Below are positions 46,996 to 55,160 of a DNA stretch of 64,000 nucleotides, piece after piece. The position numbers and the translations under genes were made by a program. The first letter of the stretch is position 1. Each line of letters begins with the position of its first letter. The notes under the pieces were generated by a model. The model did no database searches and was not told where the DNA came from. It saw only the letters and a program-made list of their open reading frames with translations. This stretch comes from Novosphingobium profundi. GTDB taxonomy: Bacteria > Pseudomonadota > Alphaproteobacteria > Sphingomonadales > Sphingomonadaceae. The DNA lies in NCBI RefSeq assembly GCF_020524485.1, contig NZ_JAIVLF010000001.1, positions 620,001-684,000 of the forward strand. Direction: 5' to 3'.

Positions 46996-47627
46996 TCGAA
47001 TTGTTCATCAGCGCGTTCACCGCCTTCTTCGTGGTGATCGACCCGCTGGGCTGCGCGCCGATCTACGCGGGGCTCACGGCAGGGGCCAGTCGCCAGCAGG
47101 CGGTCAGCATGGCCGCGCGGGCCTGTGCCATTTCGGTCGCGATCCTCCTTGTCTTCGCGCTCTTCGGCAAGCAGCTTCTGGGCGCGCTTCACATTGAGCT
47201 CGACGCCTTCCGCATTGCAGGCGGCATCATGCTTTTCATGATCGCCATCGAGATGGTCTTCGAGAAGCGCACCCAGCGCCGCGAGGAGCGCGCCGAGAAG
47301 ATCATGGCGCAGAACGCGGAAACGCCCGAGGTCGAGGACGTCTCGGTCTTCCCGATGGCGATGCCGATGATCGCGGGGCCGGGCTCGATTGCGACGATCA
47401 TGCTGCTCATGTCGCGCGCGCAGGGCTCGGAGCAGACCTTCGCGGTGCTTGGCGCCATGCTGCTGGTGTTGGCGCTGACCTTCGCGGCGCTGGCGGCGGC
47501 AGGCCCCCTGATGCGCATTCTGGGTGAGAACGTGGAGGCGGTCATCACCCGTCTCCTGGGTGTCCTCCTCGCCGCGCTTGCGACGCAGTACGTGCTTGAT
47601 GGCATCAACTCCGCGCTGCTGAGCTAA
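46992..47627 (+). CDS. MarC family integral membrane protein
   Basis: A 211-residue protein with six helices: FISAFTAFFVVIDPLGCAPIY (the VIDP signature), ISVAILLVFALFGKQLLGAL, IAGGIMLFMIAIEMVF, MPMIAGPGSIATIMLLMS, AMLLVLALTFAALAAAG and ARLLGVLLAALATQYVL-like end. MarC was once linked to multidrug resistance but no transport activity has been established. It overlaps the preceding gene by 4 bp. Confidence 0.9.
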   Translation: MIELFISAFTAFFVVIDPLGCAPIYAGLTAGASRQQAVSMAARACAISVAILLVFALFGKQLLGALHIELDAFRIAGGIMLFMIAIEMVFEKRTQRREERAEKIMAQNAETPEVEDVSVFPMAMPMIAGPGSIATIMLLMSRAQGSEQTFAVLGAMLLVLALTFAALAAAGPLMRILGENVEAVITRLLGVLLAALATQYVLDGINSALLS

Positions 47628-47710
47628 GAGGCATCTGTCCAGCAATTCACCTGGCATTCATGTCAAGGGCTGTTTCCTGTCGTCTCCACGAGAGCGTAGG
47701 GAGGTATGCC

Positions 47711-48145
47711 ATGCCCCGTCTGAACTGGCTTTCCTGTTTTGCGGTTCTGGCGCTTGTGCCGGGAGCGCAGGCCCAAGCTGCCGACCAAGTGTCTGCCGAT
47801 GCGGCCCCGCAGTCTGATGCCGAGGCCCCCACGACCGCGGAGCGGGTCGACCCAAATCACCGCGATCCCGCGACCAGGGGAACAGGCTACGACGTGCGGG
47901 TCTCGCTGCAGGTCCGCGAGACGCGGCATGATATTCGCGCGATGCGCCGGGAGGGCACCATGAGCCGTGGGCAGGCGAGGGCCTTTCGCAAGCAGGCCAG
48001 CGTTCTGTCCGCGGCAAGCAATCGGGCACAGAGGCGGGCTGGCGGCATGAGCGCTTCGGAGGCGCGTGACATGGGTATGCAGGCGGCGATGCTGGACAGC
48101 GTCGTCAATGCCCCGATGGCGCAGGACGATTCGGGGAGGCGCTGA
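47711..48145 (+). CDS. Small exported basic protein, conserved hypothetical
   Basis: A 144-residue protein with a signal peptide (MPRLNWLSCFAVLALVPGAQAQA). The mature part has an acidic, Pro/Ala-rich stretch followed by helical, Arg-rich segments (VRETRHDIRAMRREGTMSRGQARAFRKQASVL). GGGAGG precedes ATG 47711, better than upstream in-frame starts. The pattern suggests a helical periplasmic protein. No family recognised. Confidence 0.6.
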   Translation: MPRLNWLSCFAVLALVPGAQAQAADQVSADAAPQSDAEAPTTAERVDPNHRDPATRGTGYDVRVSLQVRETRHDIRAMRREGTMSRGQARAFRKQASVLSAASNRAQRRAGGMSASEARDMGMQAAMLDSVVNAPMAQDDSGRR

Positions 48146-48175
48146 GGCGCGGTGCGCGCCGCCAAGCCGAGCTAT

Positions 48176-48787
48176 CTACTGGAGAGTCGCGCCGTCCTCG
48201 TCGCTGTCGCCGTGCTTGCCGTAGAACTGCATGAGCTGGACCAGCATCTCGCAGCGCTCGGCGAGGGAGGGGGACTCGAGGAGGCCCTGCTTGGAGGCCG
48301 GGTCGAAGGGGGCGATCTGCGAGACGCCGTTGATCAGCGCCTGGTCGTCGAGCCGCGAGACCTGCTCCCAATCCACCGCATAGCCCTGCCGTTCGGCAAA
48401 GCGGCGCGCCTCCCGTTCGAACGAGGCGCGCTCGACGGGGGCAAGCACTTCGTCGATCGGTTCGGGCAGCAGTTCGGCTTCGATCTGGCGGAAGGGTGTC
48501 GACACATCTAGCTCGCGCGTCATGCGGAACAGGCGCTCGCCTTCCAGGATGATGTTGTAGCGTCCGTCCTGCAGCGCCTCGACCTCGCCGATGCGCCCGA
48601 GGCACCCCACGGAGAATAGTGGGGCGCCTTCGGTCGGGCGCTGGGGCTGGATCATGCCGATCATGCGGTCCCGGGCGAGCGCGTCGCTCACCATCGCGCG
48701 GTAGCGCGGCTCGAAGATGTGCAGCGGCAGTTGCAGGTTGGGATAGAGCACCGCGCCGGACAGAGGGAAGATGGTGATGCGCGGCAC
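48176..48787 (-). CDS. Lon N-terminal (substrate-binding) domain protein
   Basis: A 203-residue stand-alone LON_substr_bdg protein beginning at GTG 48787: MPRITIFPLSGAVLYPNLQLPLHIFEPRYRAMV, then GRIGEVEALQDGRYNIILEGERLFRM. No protease or AAA domain follows. Such proteins are widespread in proteobacteria, with no settled role. It sits 24 bp downstream of ybbN on the same strand, a common pairing. Confidence 0.9.
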   Translation of the reverse strand: MPRITIFPLSGAVLYPNLQLPLHIFEPRYRAMVSDALARDRMIGMIQPQRPTEGAPLFSVGCLGRIGEVEALQDGRYNIILEGERLFRMTRELDVSTPFRQIEAELLPEPIDEVLAPVERASFEREARRFAERQGYAVDWEQVSRLDDQALINGVSQIAPFDPASKQGLLESPSLAERCEMLVQLMQFYGKHGDSDEDGATLQ

Positions 48788-48811
48788 GGGGCGGGTATCC
48801 TCTCTTGGGGC

Positions 48812-49723
48812 TCAGCCGAACAGGATCGTCGAGAGCTTGCGGCGCGTTGCCGAAACCCACGGATCTTCCAGGCCGACCGCCTCGAAGATCTCGAGCAGTT
48901 TGGTACGTGCAGCGCTGTCGTTCCACTCGCGGTCGATTGCAACCATTTTCAGGAGCGTTTCGGCGGCAATATCACGCTCGCCAGCGGCAAAAGCGGCGTT
49001 GGCGAAGGCGAACTGGGCTTCCATGTCGGAGGGGTTGGCTTCCGCTGCACTGCGCAGGGCGGCCAGTTCGCCGTCTTCGGGCTTGTCCTTGGCCAGCTCC
49101 AGGGCCTTGCGGGCGCGTTCGATCTGCGGGTCGCTGGAAAGCTCGACCGGAAGGGTCTCGAGCATCTGCGCGGCCTCTTCCAGGCGGTCTGCGGCCACGA
49201 GCGCGCGGATGAGGCCGGACGCCGCCTCGGCGCTGTCGGGCACGGCCTGGAGGATCTGCATGAAGACGCCCGCAGCCTGTTCGGCATCGCCCGCCGCCAG
49301 AGCCTCTTCGGCCATGGCAAGGTGAGGCGCAATATCGGGCTTGGGCGGCTGACCGCCGGGCTGGACGGGAAGCTGTTCGAGCAGCTTGTCGAGCGTCGCC
49401 TTCAGCTGCGATTCGCTGCGCGCCTGCGTCAGGTCGGCGACCGGCTGGCCCTGGAACATCGCGTAGACGGTCGGGATCGAACGGACCTGGAACTGCGAGG
49501 CGATGAACTGCTCTTCATCGACGTTGATCTTGGCGAGTACCACGCCCTTGTCGGCGTACTCGGCCGCGACTTTCTCGAGCACCGGGGTCAGCGCCTTGCA
49601 GGGGCCGCACCACTCTGCCCAGAAATCGAGAATCACGAGCTGGGTCATCGAGGGTTCGGCAACCTCCTTGCGGAACCGCTCTGCTGCCTTCTGCTCTTCG
49701 ATGTTCAGACCCATGCTGGCCAC
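48812..49723 (-). CDS. ybbN: Thioredoxin-domain co-chaperone YbbN (CnoX-like)
   Basis: A 303-residue protein: an N-terminal thioredoxin fold with WAEWCGPCK (Cys39 and Cys42) and VRSIPTVYAMFQGQPV, then helical TPR-like repeats (EALAAGDAEQAAGVFMQILQAVPDSAEAASGLIRALVA and similar). Some YbbN proteins have lost the CxxC; this one retains it, so redox activity is possible. Family members protect client proteins from oxidation and hand them to GroEL/DnaK. The start is GTG 49723, with GGGAG seven bases upstream. Confidence 0.92.
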   Translation of the reverse strand: MASMGLNIEEQKAAERFRKEVAEPSMTQLVILDFWAEWCGPCKALTPVLEKVAAEYADKGVVLAKINVDEEQFIASQFQVRSIPTVYAMFQGQPVADLTQARSESQLKATLDKLLEQLPVQPGGQPPKPDIAPHLAMAEEALAAGDAEQAAGVFMQILQAVPDSAEAASGLIRALVAADRLEEAAQMLETLPVELSSDPQIERARKALELAKDKPEDGELAALRSAAEANPSDMEAQFAFANAAFAAGERDIAAETLLKMVAIDREWNDSAARTKLLEIFEAVGLEDPWVSATRRKLSTILFG

Positions 49724-49941
49724 TGCACTGCTCCCGTCGGTCGCGATTTCAAGAGCGGCCTAGATCGACATTCTGGGGGCGTTTGTGAAGGGGGGAATGC
49801 GGGAAAGCGGCGGGAATCCGCAATTTGTATTTTTTCTTTCATTTTGCGCTTGCAGGGCCTGAAACCCACTGCTAATGGGCCGCCTCCACCCCGGAAGGGC
49901 GGCGCGGACATCCGCTTCCAACCTTCCGAACGGACGCCAGA

Positions 49942-50016
49942 GCGGGCGTAGCTCAGGGGTAGAGCACAACCTTGCCAAGGTTGGGGTCGAGGGTTCGAAT
50001 CCCTTCGCCCGCTCCA
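49942..50016 (+). tRNA. tRNA-Gly (anticodon GCC), copy 1
   Basis: 75 nt ending in an encoded CCA. Acceptor GCGGGCG/CGCCCGC, D-arm GCTC...GAGC, anticodon arm CAACC-TTGCCAA-GGTTG with anticodon GCC, T-arm with TTCGAAT. A TTGCAG ... GCTAATGG promoter-like stretch lies upstream, shared with copy 2. Confidence 0.97.
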
Positions 50017-50205
50017 GTTTCCATCGGTAGTGCGAGGGCACTCTTCCATGCAGGCATGGCAAGAGCGCGGAAGTCTTGGCTTCGTCTCGCAAGGGGTTGG
50101 ACCGAAACACATTTTTGGGTCTTGCGGTGCTTCCAAAGCGTTGCTAATGGCCCGCCATCCCAGACACGATGGTGCTTCACCAGAGTGTTTCGGAAAAACG
50201 CCAGA

Positions 50206-50280
50206 GCGGGCGTAGCTCAGGGGTAGAGCACAACCTTGCCAAGGTTGGGGTCGAGGGTTCGAATCCCTTCGCCCGCTCCA
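50206..50280 (+). tRNA. tRNA-Gly (anticodon GCC), copy 2
   Basis: Identical in sequence to the copy 189 bp upstream, and also ending in CCA. Flanking bases CGCCAGA (5') and GTTT (3') are shared too. The spacer keeps only a TTGC-N-GCTAATGG box, so each copy probably has its own promoter. Confidence 0.97.
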
Positions 50281-50312
50281 GTTTTTCAAGTGACATCGTC
50301 GGTATAGCGCAC

Positions 50313-50342
50313 AACGCCGGGCATTTCTGCTGCGGCGTTTTT
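50313..50342 (+). terminator. Rho-independent terminator after tRNA-Gly copy 2
   Basis: AACGCCG (50313-50319) and CGGCGTT (50333-50339) form a 7-bp stem with a 13-nt loop, then a run of T. Confidence 0.72.
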
Positions 50343-50379
50343 CGTATGTGCGGCGTTTGCAGCGCCTTGCGGCGGCGGG

Positions 50380-51726
50380 CTATTCGCCCGCCACCGTCAT
50401 GCCGTCCACGCGGATCGTAGGCACGTTGATCGCGCGGTACCATTCGAGGTCATTGGCTGGCGTCAGCTGCGCGTACATGGCCATGAGATTGCCCGCGACC
50501 GTGAGCTCCGAGACGGCGCCCGCAATCTGTCCGTCGATGATCCGGAAGCCCGAGGCCCCGCGGCTGTAGTCGCCTGTCACCCCGTTCACGCCCTGGCCGA
50601 TCAGTTCGGTGACGTAGATGCCGTCCTTGATGTCGGCCATCAGTTCCTCGGGGGAGAGCGTGCCGGCCGAGAGGTGGACATTGCCGACCGAAACGGACGG
50701 TGAGCCGCCGCCTGCGCGCGCGGCATGGCCGGTCGGGGCGAGGGCAAGCTGGCGGGCCGAGGCGGTGTCGAGCAGCCAGCCCGTGACGCGCCCGTCCTCG
50801 ACCAGCGTGGTGGGACGGGTGGCGAGGCCCTCCCCATCGAAGGGGCGCGAGCGCAGGCCGCGCTTGAGGTGCGGATTGTCGCCGATCTCGATGCCCGCCT
50901 TGAAGATGCGCTCTTCGATCCGGTCGAGGAGGAAGCTGGAGCGGCGGGTGATCGCGCTGCCCGACATCGCGCCCAGCAGGTGTCCGATGAGCGTGCCGCC
51001 CACGCGCGGGTCGAAAACGACCGGAAGCGGTCCGCTTCGGACGCGGCCCGGGTTGAGGCGGCCGACGGCGCGGGTGCCAGCGAGCGTGCCGATCTCGGCG
51101 GCGGAGGGCAGGTCTTCGCGGTGGTGCGACTGGCGCCAGGCGTTGTCGCGCTGCTTGGCGTTGCCTTCGCCTGCGACCACCGAGACGCTGAGCGAATGAT
51201 TGGTCGAGGCGTAGCTTCCGGCAAAGCCGTGGCTGGTGGTGAGCGCGAAGACGCCGCTGCCCGAGTGGGCCGAGGCGCCGTCCGAATTGGTGACCCCGGC
51301 AACGGCGCGCGCGGCGTCCTCGCCTTCCTCGGCCATCGTGCGCAGGGTCTGCGGGCTGAGTTCGCCGCTGTCGATCATGTCGAGGTCGGGCCAGGGGGCC
51401 TGGCTCAGCAGTTCCTCGGGGGCAAGCCCGGCGTAGGCATCTTCCGGCGCGAGGCGGGCCATGCTGATCGCGCGTTCGGCCAGTTCGTCGAGCGCGGCGG
51501 GCGACATGTCGGAGGAGCCGATCGAGGCCGAGCGCTTGCCCGCAAAGACCCGCAGCGAGATATGCTCGCTTTCGGAACGCTCCACGTCCTCCAGATTGCC
51601 GAGGCGGATCTGGATCCCTTCGGAGGCGTTCGCGGCGTAGATCGCATCGGCGGCGTCCGCTCCGGCGCGGCGGGCGCGCTCCACCAGATCCTGCGCGCGG
51701 TCCTGGGCCTGCTGCGGGCTAAGCAT
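50380..51726 (-). CDS. pmbA: PmbA/TldE protease subunit
   Basis: Non-catalytic partner of TldD. 448 residues: AADAIYAANASEGIQIRLGNLEDVERSE at the start, SDMSPAALDELAERAISMARLAPEDAYAGL in the middle, and the PmbA end DYSRGASGFRIIDGQIAGAVSELTVAGNL. It lacks the HExxxH motif found in tldD of this window, as expected for TldE. The catalytic partner is encoded 20 kb away on the same strand. Confidence 0.92.
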   Translation of the reverse strand: MLSPQQAQDRAQDLVERARRAGADAADAIYAANASEGIQIRLGNLEDVERSESEHISLRVFAGKRSASIGSSDMSPAALDELAERAISMARLAPEDAYAGLAPEELLSQAPWPDLDMIDSGELSPQTLRTMAEEGEDAARAVAGVTNSDGASAHSGSGVFALTTSHGFAGSYASTNHSLSVSVVAGEGNAKQRDNAWRQSHHREDLPSAAEIGTLAGTRAVGRLNPGRVRSGPLPVVFDPRVGGTLIGHLLGAMSGSAITRRSSFLLDRIEERIFKAGIEIGDNPHLKRGLRSRPFDGEGLATRPTTLVEDGRVTGWLLDTASARQLALAPTGHAARAGGGSPSVSVGNVHLSAGTLSPEELMADIKDGIYVTELIGQGVNGVTGDYSRGASGFRIIDGQIAGAVSELTVAGNLMAMYAQLTPANDLEWYRAINVPTIRVDGMTVAGE

Positions 51727-51860
51727 GTCGGTTCGTACTCCAATGGCTCGGGCGCGGTCGCGCCTTTGTCATCGGGAGTTAGTGCGCCCCTGCGCCAAGC
51801 GCAAATGAAGCCGTGCGATTGTACCCGAAAGCGGGAGGGCAAGGGGTTTGCAGATGGGAC

Positions 51861-52277
51861 TCAGGCGAAGAGCAGGCCGAGCACCTTGAACAGGCCGGTG
51901 AGGGCAAAGGGCAGGCCGATCGCGATTCCCCACAGAAGCAGGCAGTCACGGCGGCAGGCGGGCGCCAGCGCGGGATCGCGGGCCTCGCGGTCGGTCAGGC
52001 TGTTCCAGCGTGCTTCGAAACGGCGGCAGGCCGGGATGATCGCAAGAACCAGCACGATCAGCGCGAAATAGGGGAGAAGCGAACCTTCACCGGCCTTGAG
52101 TGCGCCGATGGTTACGAAGATCTGGAGTGCGGTGTAGACGAGGAGGGCATAGGCGATGTGGTCGCTCATGCGGCGGCGCCAGTCGAGCGTGGCGGCAGGA
52201 CGGCCGCTGGCAGGGGCAGCCTCGTGGGCTTTGCGGTCGGGAAAGGCGGCGCTGGCCTTGGGGGAGTTGCTGTCCAT
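51861..52277 (-). CDS. Small membrane protein, conserved hypothetical
   Basis: A 138-residue protein: a polar N-terminus (MDSNSPKASAAFPDRKAHEA), then four predicted hydrophobic stretches (HIAYALLVYTALQIFVTIGAL, LLPYFALIVLVLAIIPACR, CLLLWGIAIGLPFALTGLF). It is divergent from lptB. The start is chosen at 52277; a start 12 codons upstream (52313) is possible. No family recognised. Confidence 0.65.
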   Translation of the reverse strand: MDSNSPKASAAFPDRKAHEAAPASGRPAATLDWRRRMSDHIAYALLVYTALQIFVTIGALKAGEGSLLPYFALIVLVLAIIPACRRFEARWNSLTDREARDPALAPACRRDCLLLWGIAIGLPFALTGLFKVLGLLFA

Positions 52278-52513
52278 TGGCTGAAAGCCCCATATGTCCT
52301 CGTGAGAGGCCAATTAGACCACTCTTGGCGCGGCGAATCAAGATTGCGGGAACTTTTCCAAGCCGGAAACGTGCCGCCTCGACATATTCGTGCGTTGGAA
52401 GGTGCGCTGCGCGTATCGCCTTCCACAAACATGCACGAATCCTGCCATTTGCACGGCGACGGTTCAAAACCGCCCTTGCCGAGCCCCCGCGCTCCGCTTA
52501 CATCCGGCTAGTA

Positions 52514-53296
52514 ATGACTGCACCTACCGATCTGGACGCCGCCCCCGCGCAGGCGATGCGCGCCGAGGCCGCGGGCGATGGCCTCGAAGTGATCTCGATC
52601 GCCAAGAGCTATGACAAGCGCACGGTTCTCAGCGACATTTCCCTCTCGGTCGCCAAGGGCGAGGTTCTGGGCCTGCTGGGCCCGAACGGTGCGGGCAAGA
52701 CCACCTGCTTCTATTCGATCATGGGGCTGGTGAAGCCGGACTCCGGGCGAATCCTTATGGACGGCGTCGATGTAACGCGCCTGCCCATGTACCGCCGCGC
52801 GATCCTTGGCCTGGGCTACCTGCCGCAGGAAACCTCGATCTTCCGCGGCCTCACCGTGGAACAGAACATTGGCGCGGTGCTCGAACTGAACGAGCCCGAC
52901 CGCGACGTGCGCGCGAGCGAACTGGAACGCCTGCTCGACGAATTCGGCCTCACCCGCCTGCGGGGAAGTCCGGCGATGGCGCTTTCGGGCGGTGAACGCC
53001 GCCGTGCCGAGATTGCCCGCGCTCTTGCCGCCAAGCCCTCGATCATGCTCCTGGACGAGCCTTTCGCAGGCATCGATCCGCTCTCGATCTCGGACATTCG
53101 CCACCTCGTGGCCGACCTCAAGACGCGCGGCATCGGTGTTCTGATCACCGACCACAACGTGCGCGAGACGCTCGACATCGTGGACCGAGCCTGCATCATC
53201 TATGGCGGGCAGGTCCTCTTCGCCGGTAGCCCCGAGGCGCTTGTCGCCGATGAGAACGTGCGCCGGCTCTACCTGGGTGAGGGTTTCACGCTGTGA
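52514..53296 (+). CDS. lptB: LPS export ABC transporter ATP-binding protein
   Basis: ATPase of the LptB2FG complex that moves lipopolysaccharide from the inner membrane toward the outer membrane. 260 residues with Walker A GPNGAGKTTCFYSIMGL, VGYLPQE-type Q-loop LGYLPQETSIFRGLTVEQNI, signature LSGGERRRAEIARAL, Walker B IMLLDEPFAGIDP and ITDHNVRETL. It has a roughly 20-residue extra N-terminus. It precedes rpoN by 26 bp, as in most proteobacteria, but lptC and lptA are not upstream. Confidence 0.95.
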   Translation: MTAPTDLDAAPAQAMRAEAAGDGLEVISIAKSYDKRTVLSDISLSVAKGEVLGLLGPNGAGKTTCFYSIMGLVKPDSGRILMDGVDVTRLPMYRRAILGLGYLPQETSIFRGLTVEQNIGAVLELNEPDRDVRASELERLLDEFGLTRLRGSPAMALSGGERRRAEIARALAAKPSIMLLDEPFAGIDPLSISDIRHLVADLKTRGIGVLITDHNVRETLDIVDRACIIYGGQVLFAGSPEALVADENVRRLYLGEGFTL

Positions 53297-53322
53297 GGCC
53301 CTTGCCAACGGGAACCTGATCC

Positions 53323-54873
53323 ATGGCGCTGGGGCCAAGGCTGGACTTACGCCAGACCCAGTCGCTCGTCATGACGCCGCAGCTCCAGCAGGCGATCAAG
53401 CTGCTGGCGCTGTCCAATCTCGAAATCGAAGCCTTCATCGGCGATGCGCTCGATGCCAACCCGCTGCTCGACGTGGGTCGCGATCCCGCGCCTGCGGGTG
53501 ACGACGGGGCCACCTCTCCCGAAGCGGACGTGCGGCGCACCTCGCTGGAGCAATCGCCGGCCGACCGGCTGATCGGCGAAGGCCGCGGGGGCGAGGACAA
53601 TCCTCTCGACATCGACACCGGCGCCATCGACCGCGATGTCGACACCGGCGATGGCGAGCGGCTGTCCCTGTCCGTTGGCGCCGTGTCCGGTGTCGCGCCT
53701 TCGGGCGAGGCGGACTGGGGCGCGGCGCTGGTCGGCAGTGCGGGCGAGGACGGCCCGGGCATAGACGAACGCGCGGGCGCCGAAGAGAGCCTGTTCGACC
53801 ACCTCGATGCGCAGGTCGGGGCCGTCACCGGGGATCCGGTGCTGGCGGGCATCGCGCGCTATATCATCGGGCTTCTGGATGAGGCGGGCTACCTGCCGGT
53901 CCGGTTGGAAGACGTGGCGCGCGATCTGGGGGCGGACCTGGCCGAGGTCGAAGAGGGGCTGGCCGTGGTGCAGTCGCTCGATCCGACCGGGGTGGGCGCG
54001 CGCAGCCTGTCCGAATGCATTGCGCTGCAGGCGATCGAGGCCGACCGCCACGATCCGTGCATGGCGCGCCTCATCGCCAATCTCGACCTTGTCGCGCGCG
54101 GCGACCTCACCCGCCTCAAGCGCATGTGCGGGGTGGACGATGAGGACATGGCCGACATGCTGGCCGAATTGCGTTCCTACGATCCCAAGCCGGGCCTGCG
54201 TTTTGGCGGCGCCCCGGGCGGGGCTGTGACACCCGACATCCTGGTCAGCGCGCGGGACGACGGGGGCTGGGATATCCGGCTCAACGAGGCGACCCTGCCG
54301 CGCCTGGTGGTCAACCGGGGGTACTACGTCGCGCTCAAGGGGAGCTGCGAGGACAAGTCCTCGCGCGCCTGGCTCTCGGAGAAGCTGGGCGATGCGAACT
54401 GGCTGATCAAGGCGCTCGACCAGCGCCAGAAGACGATCCTCAAGGTCGCTAGCGAACTGGTGAAGCAGCAGGACGGCTTCTTCCGCCAGGGCGTCTCGCA
54501 GCTGCGCCCGCTCACCTTGCGCGCCGTAGCCGAGGCCATCGGCATGCACGAATCGACGGTGAGCCGGGTCACTTCGGCCAAGTTCCTCAACTGCGCGCGC
54601 GGGACCTTCGAGCTCAAATACTTCTTCTCCTCGGGCGTCGCCTCGGCGAGCGGGGAGGGCGGGGCCTCGGCCGAAGCGGTCAAGGCCGCGATCCGCCAGC
54701 TGATCGACGCCGAAGACCCCAAGGCGGTGCTGTCCGACGACACTCTGGTCGAACTGCTCAAGGAAAAGGGGTTCGAACTCGCGCGGCGCACAGTGGCGAA
54801 ATACCGCGAGGCGATCGGCCTTGGCAGTTCGGTGCAGCGCCGCCGTCAGAAGAAGATTGCAGGCGCCGGCTGA
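53323..54873 (+). CDS. rpoN: RNA polymerase sigma-54 factor
   Basis: Recognises -24/-12 promoters and needs enhancer-binding ATPase activators. 516 residues: Gln-rich region I (RLDLRQTQSLVMTPQLQQAIKLLALSNLE), an acidic, Gly-rich linker, the core-binding domain, an HTH (LRAVAEAIGMHESTVSRVTSAK) and the RpoN box ARRTVAKYREAIGL starting near residue 487. The usual downstream genes hpf and ptsN are missing. An exact sigma-54 promoter is found before hupS in this window. Confidence 0.96.
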   Translation: MALGPRLDLRQTQSLVMTPQLQQAIKLLALSNLEIEAFIGDALDANPLLDVGRDPAPAGDDGATSPEADVRRTSLEQSPADRLIGEGRGGEDNPLDIDTGAIDRDVDTGDGERLSLSVGAVSGVAPSGEADWGAALVGSAGEDGPGIDERAGAEESLFDHLDAQVGAVTGDPVLAGIARYIIGLLDEAGYLPVRLEDVARDLGADLAEVEEGLAVVQSLDPTGVGARSLSECIALQAIEADRHDPCMARLIANLDLVARGDLTRLKRMCGVDDEDMADMLAELRSYDPKPGLRFGGAPGGAVTPDILVSARDDGGWDIRLNEATLPRLVVNRGYYVALKGSCEDKSSRAWLSEKLGDANWLIKALDQRQKTILKVASELVKQQDGFFRQGVSQLRPLTLRAVAEAIGMHESTVSRVTSAKFLNCARGTFELKYFFSSGVASASGEGGASAEAVKAAIRQLIDAEDPKAVLSDDTLVELLKEKGFELARRTVAKYREAIGLGSSVQRRRQKKIAGAG

Positions 54874-55160
54874 CGCGCCGAAACGCTGGGTGCAAAGCGC
54901 CTTTCCCCAGCGCGCTGCGGGTAAGGATTGCCATTTGTGCATGACCCTGTCTAAACGGCGCAACGAAACGCCCCCACCCGGGCGGCTGACACCTGCCCCC
55001 TTCAACCGGATGGCGTCGTGCTGGAATGCGGCGCCTGTTCGGGAAGGGGGGCCTCTTTCGCGCTCTTACCTAGGCGCCTCTTTCCACCTCCTTGACCGTC
55101 CTTGCCTAGCCTTCGCGGCGCGCCGCAGTCCCGGCGCCGAGGCCATGGGGAGGCGCGCGC

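Noticed and set aside
49936..50290. tRNA-Gly pair as attachment site of a genomic island
   Set aside because: No integrase, no truncated tRNA copy, and flanking genes are housekeeping.
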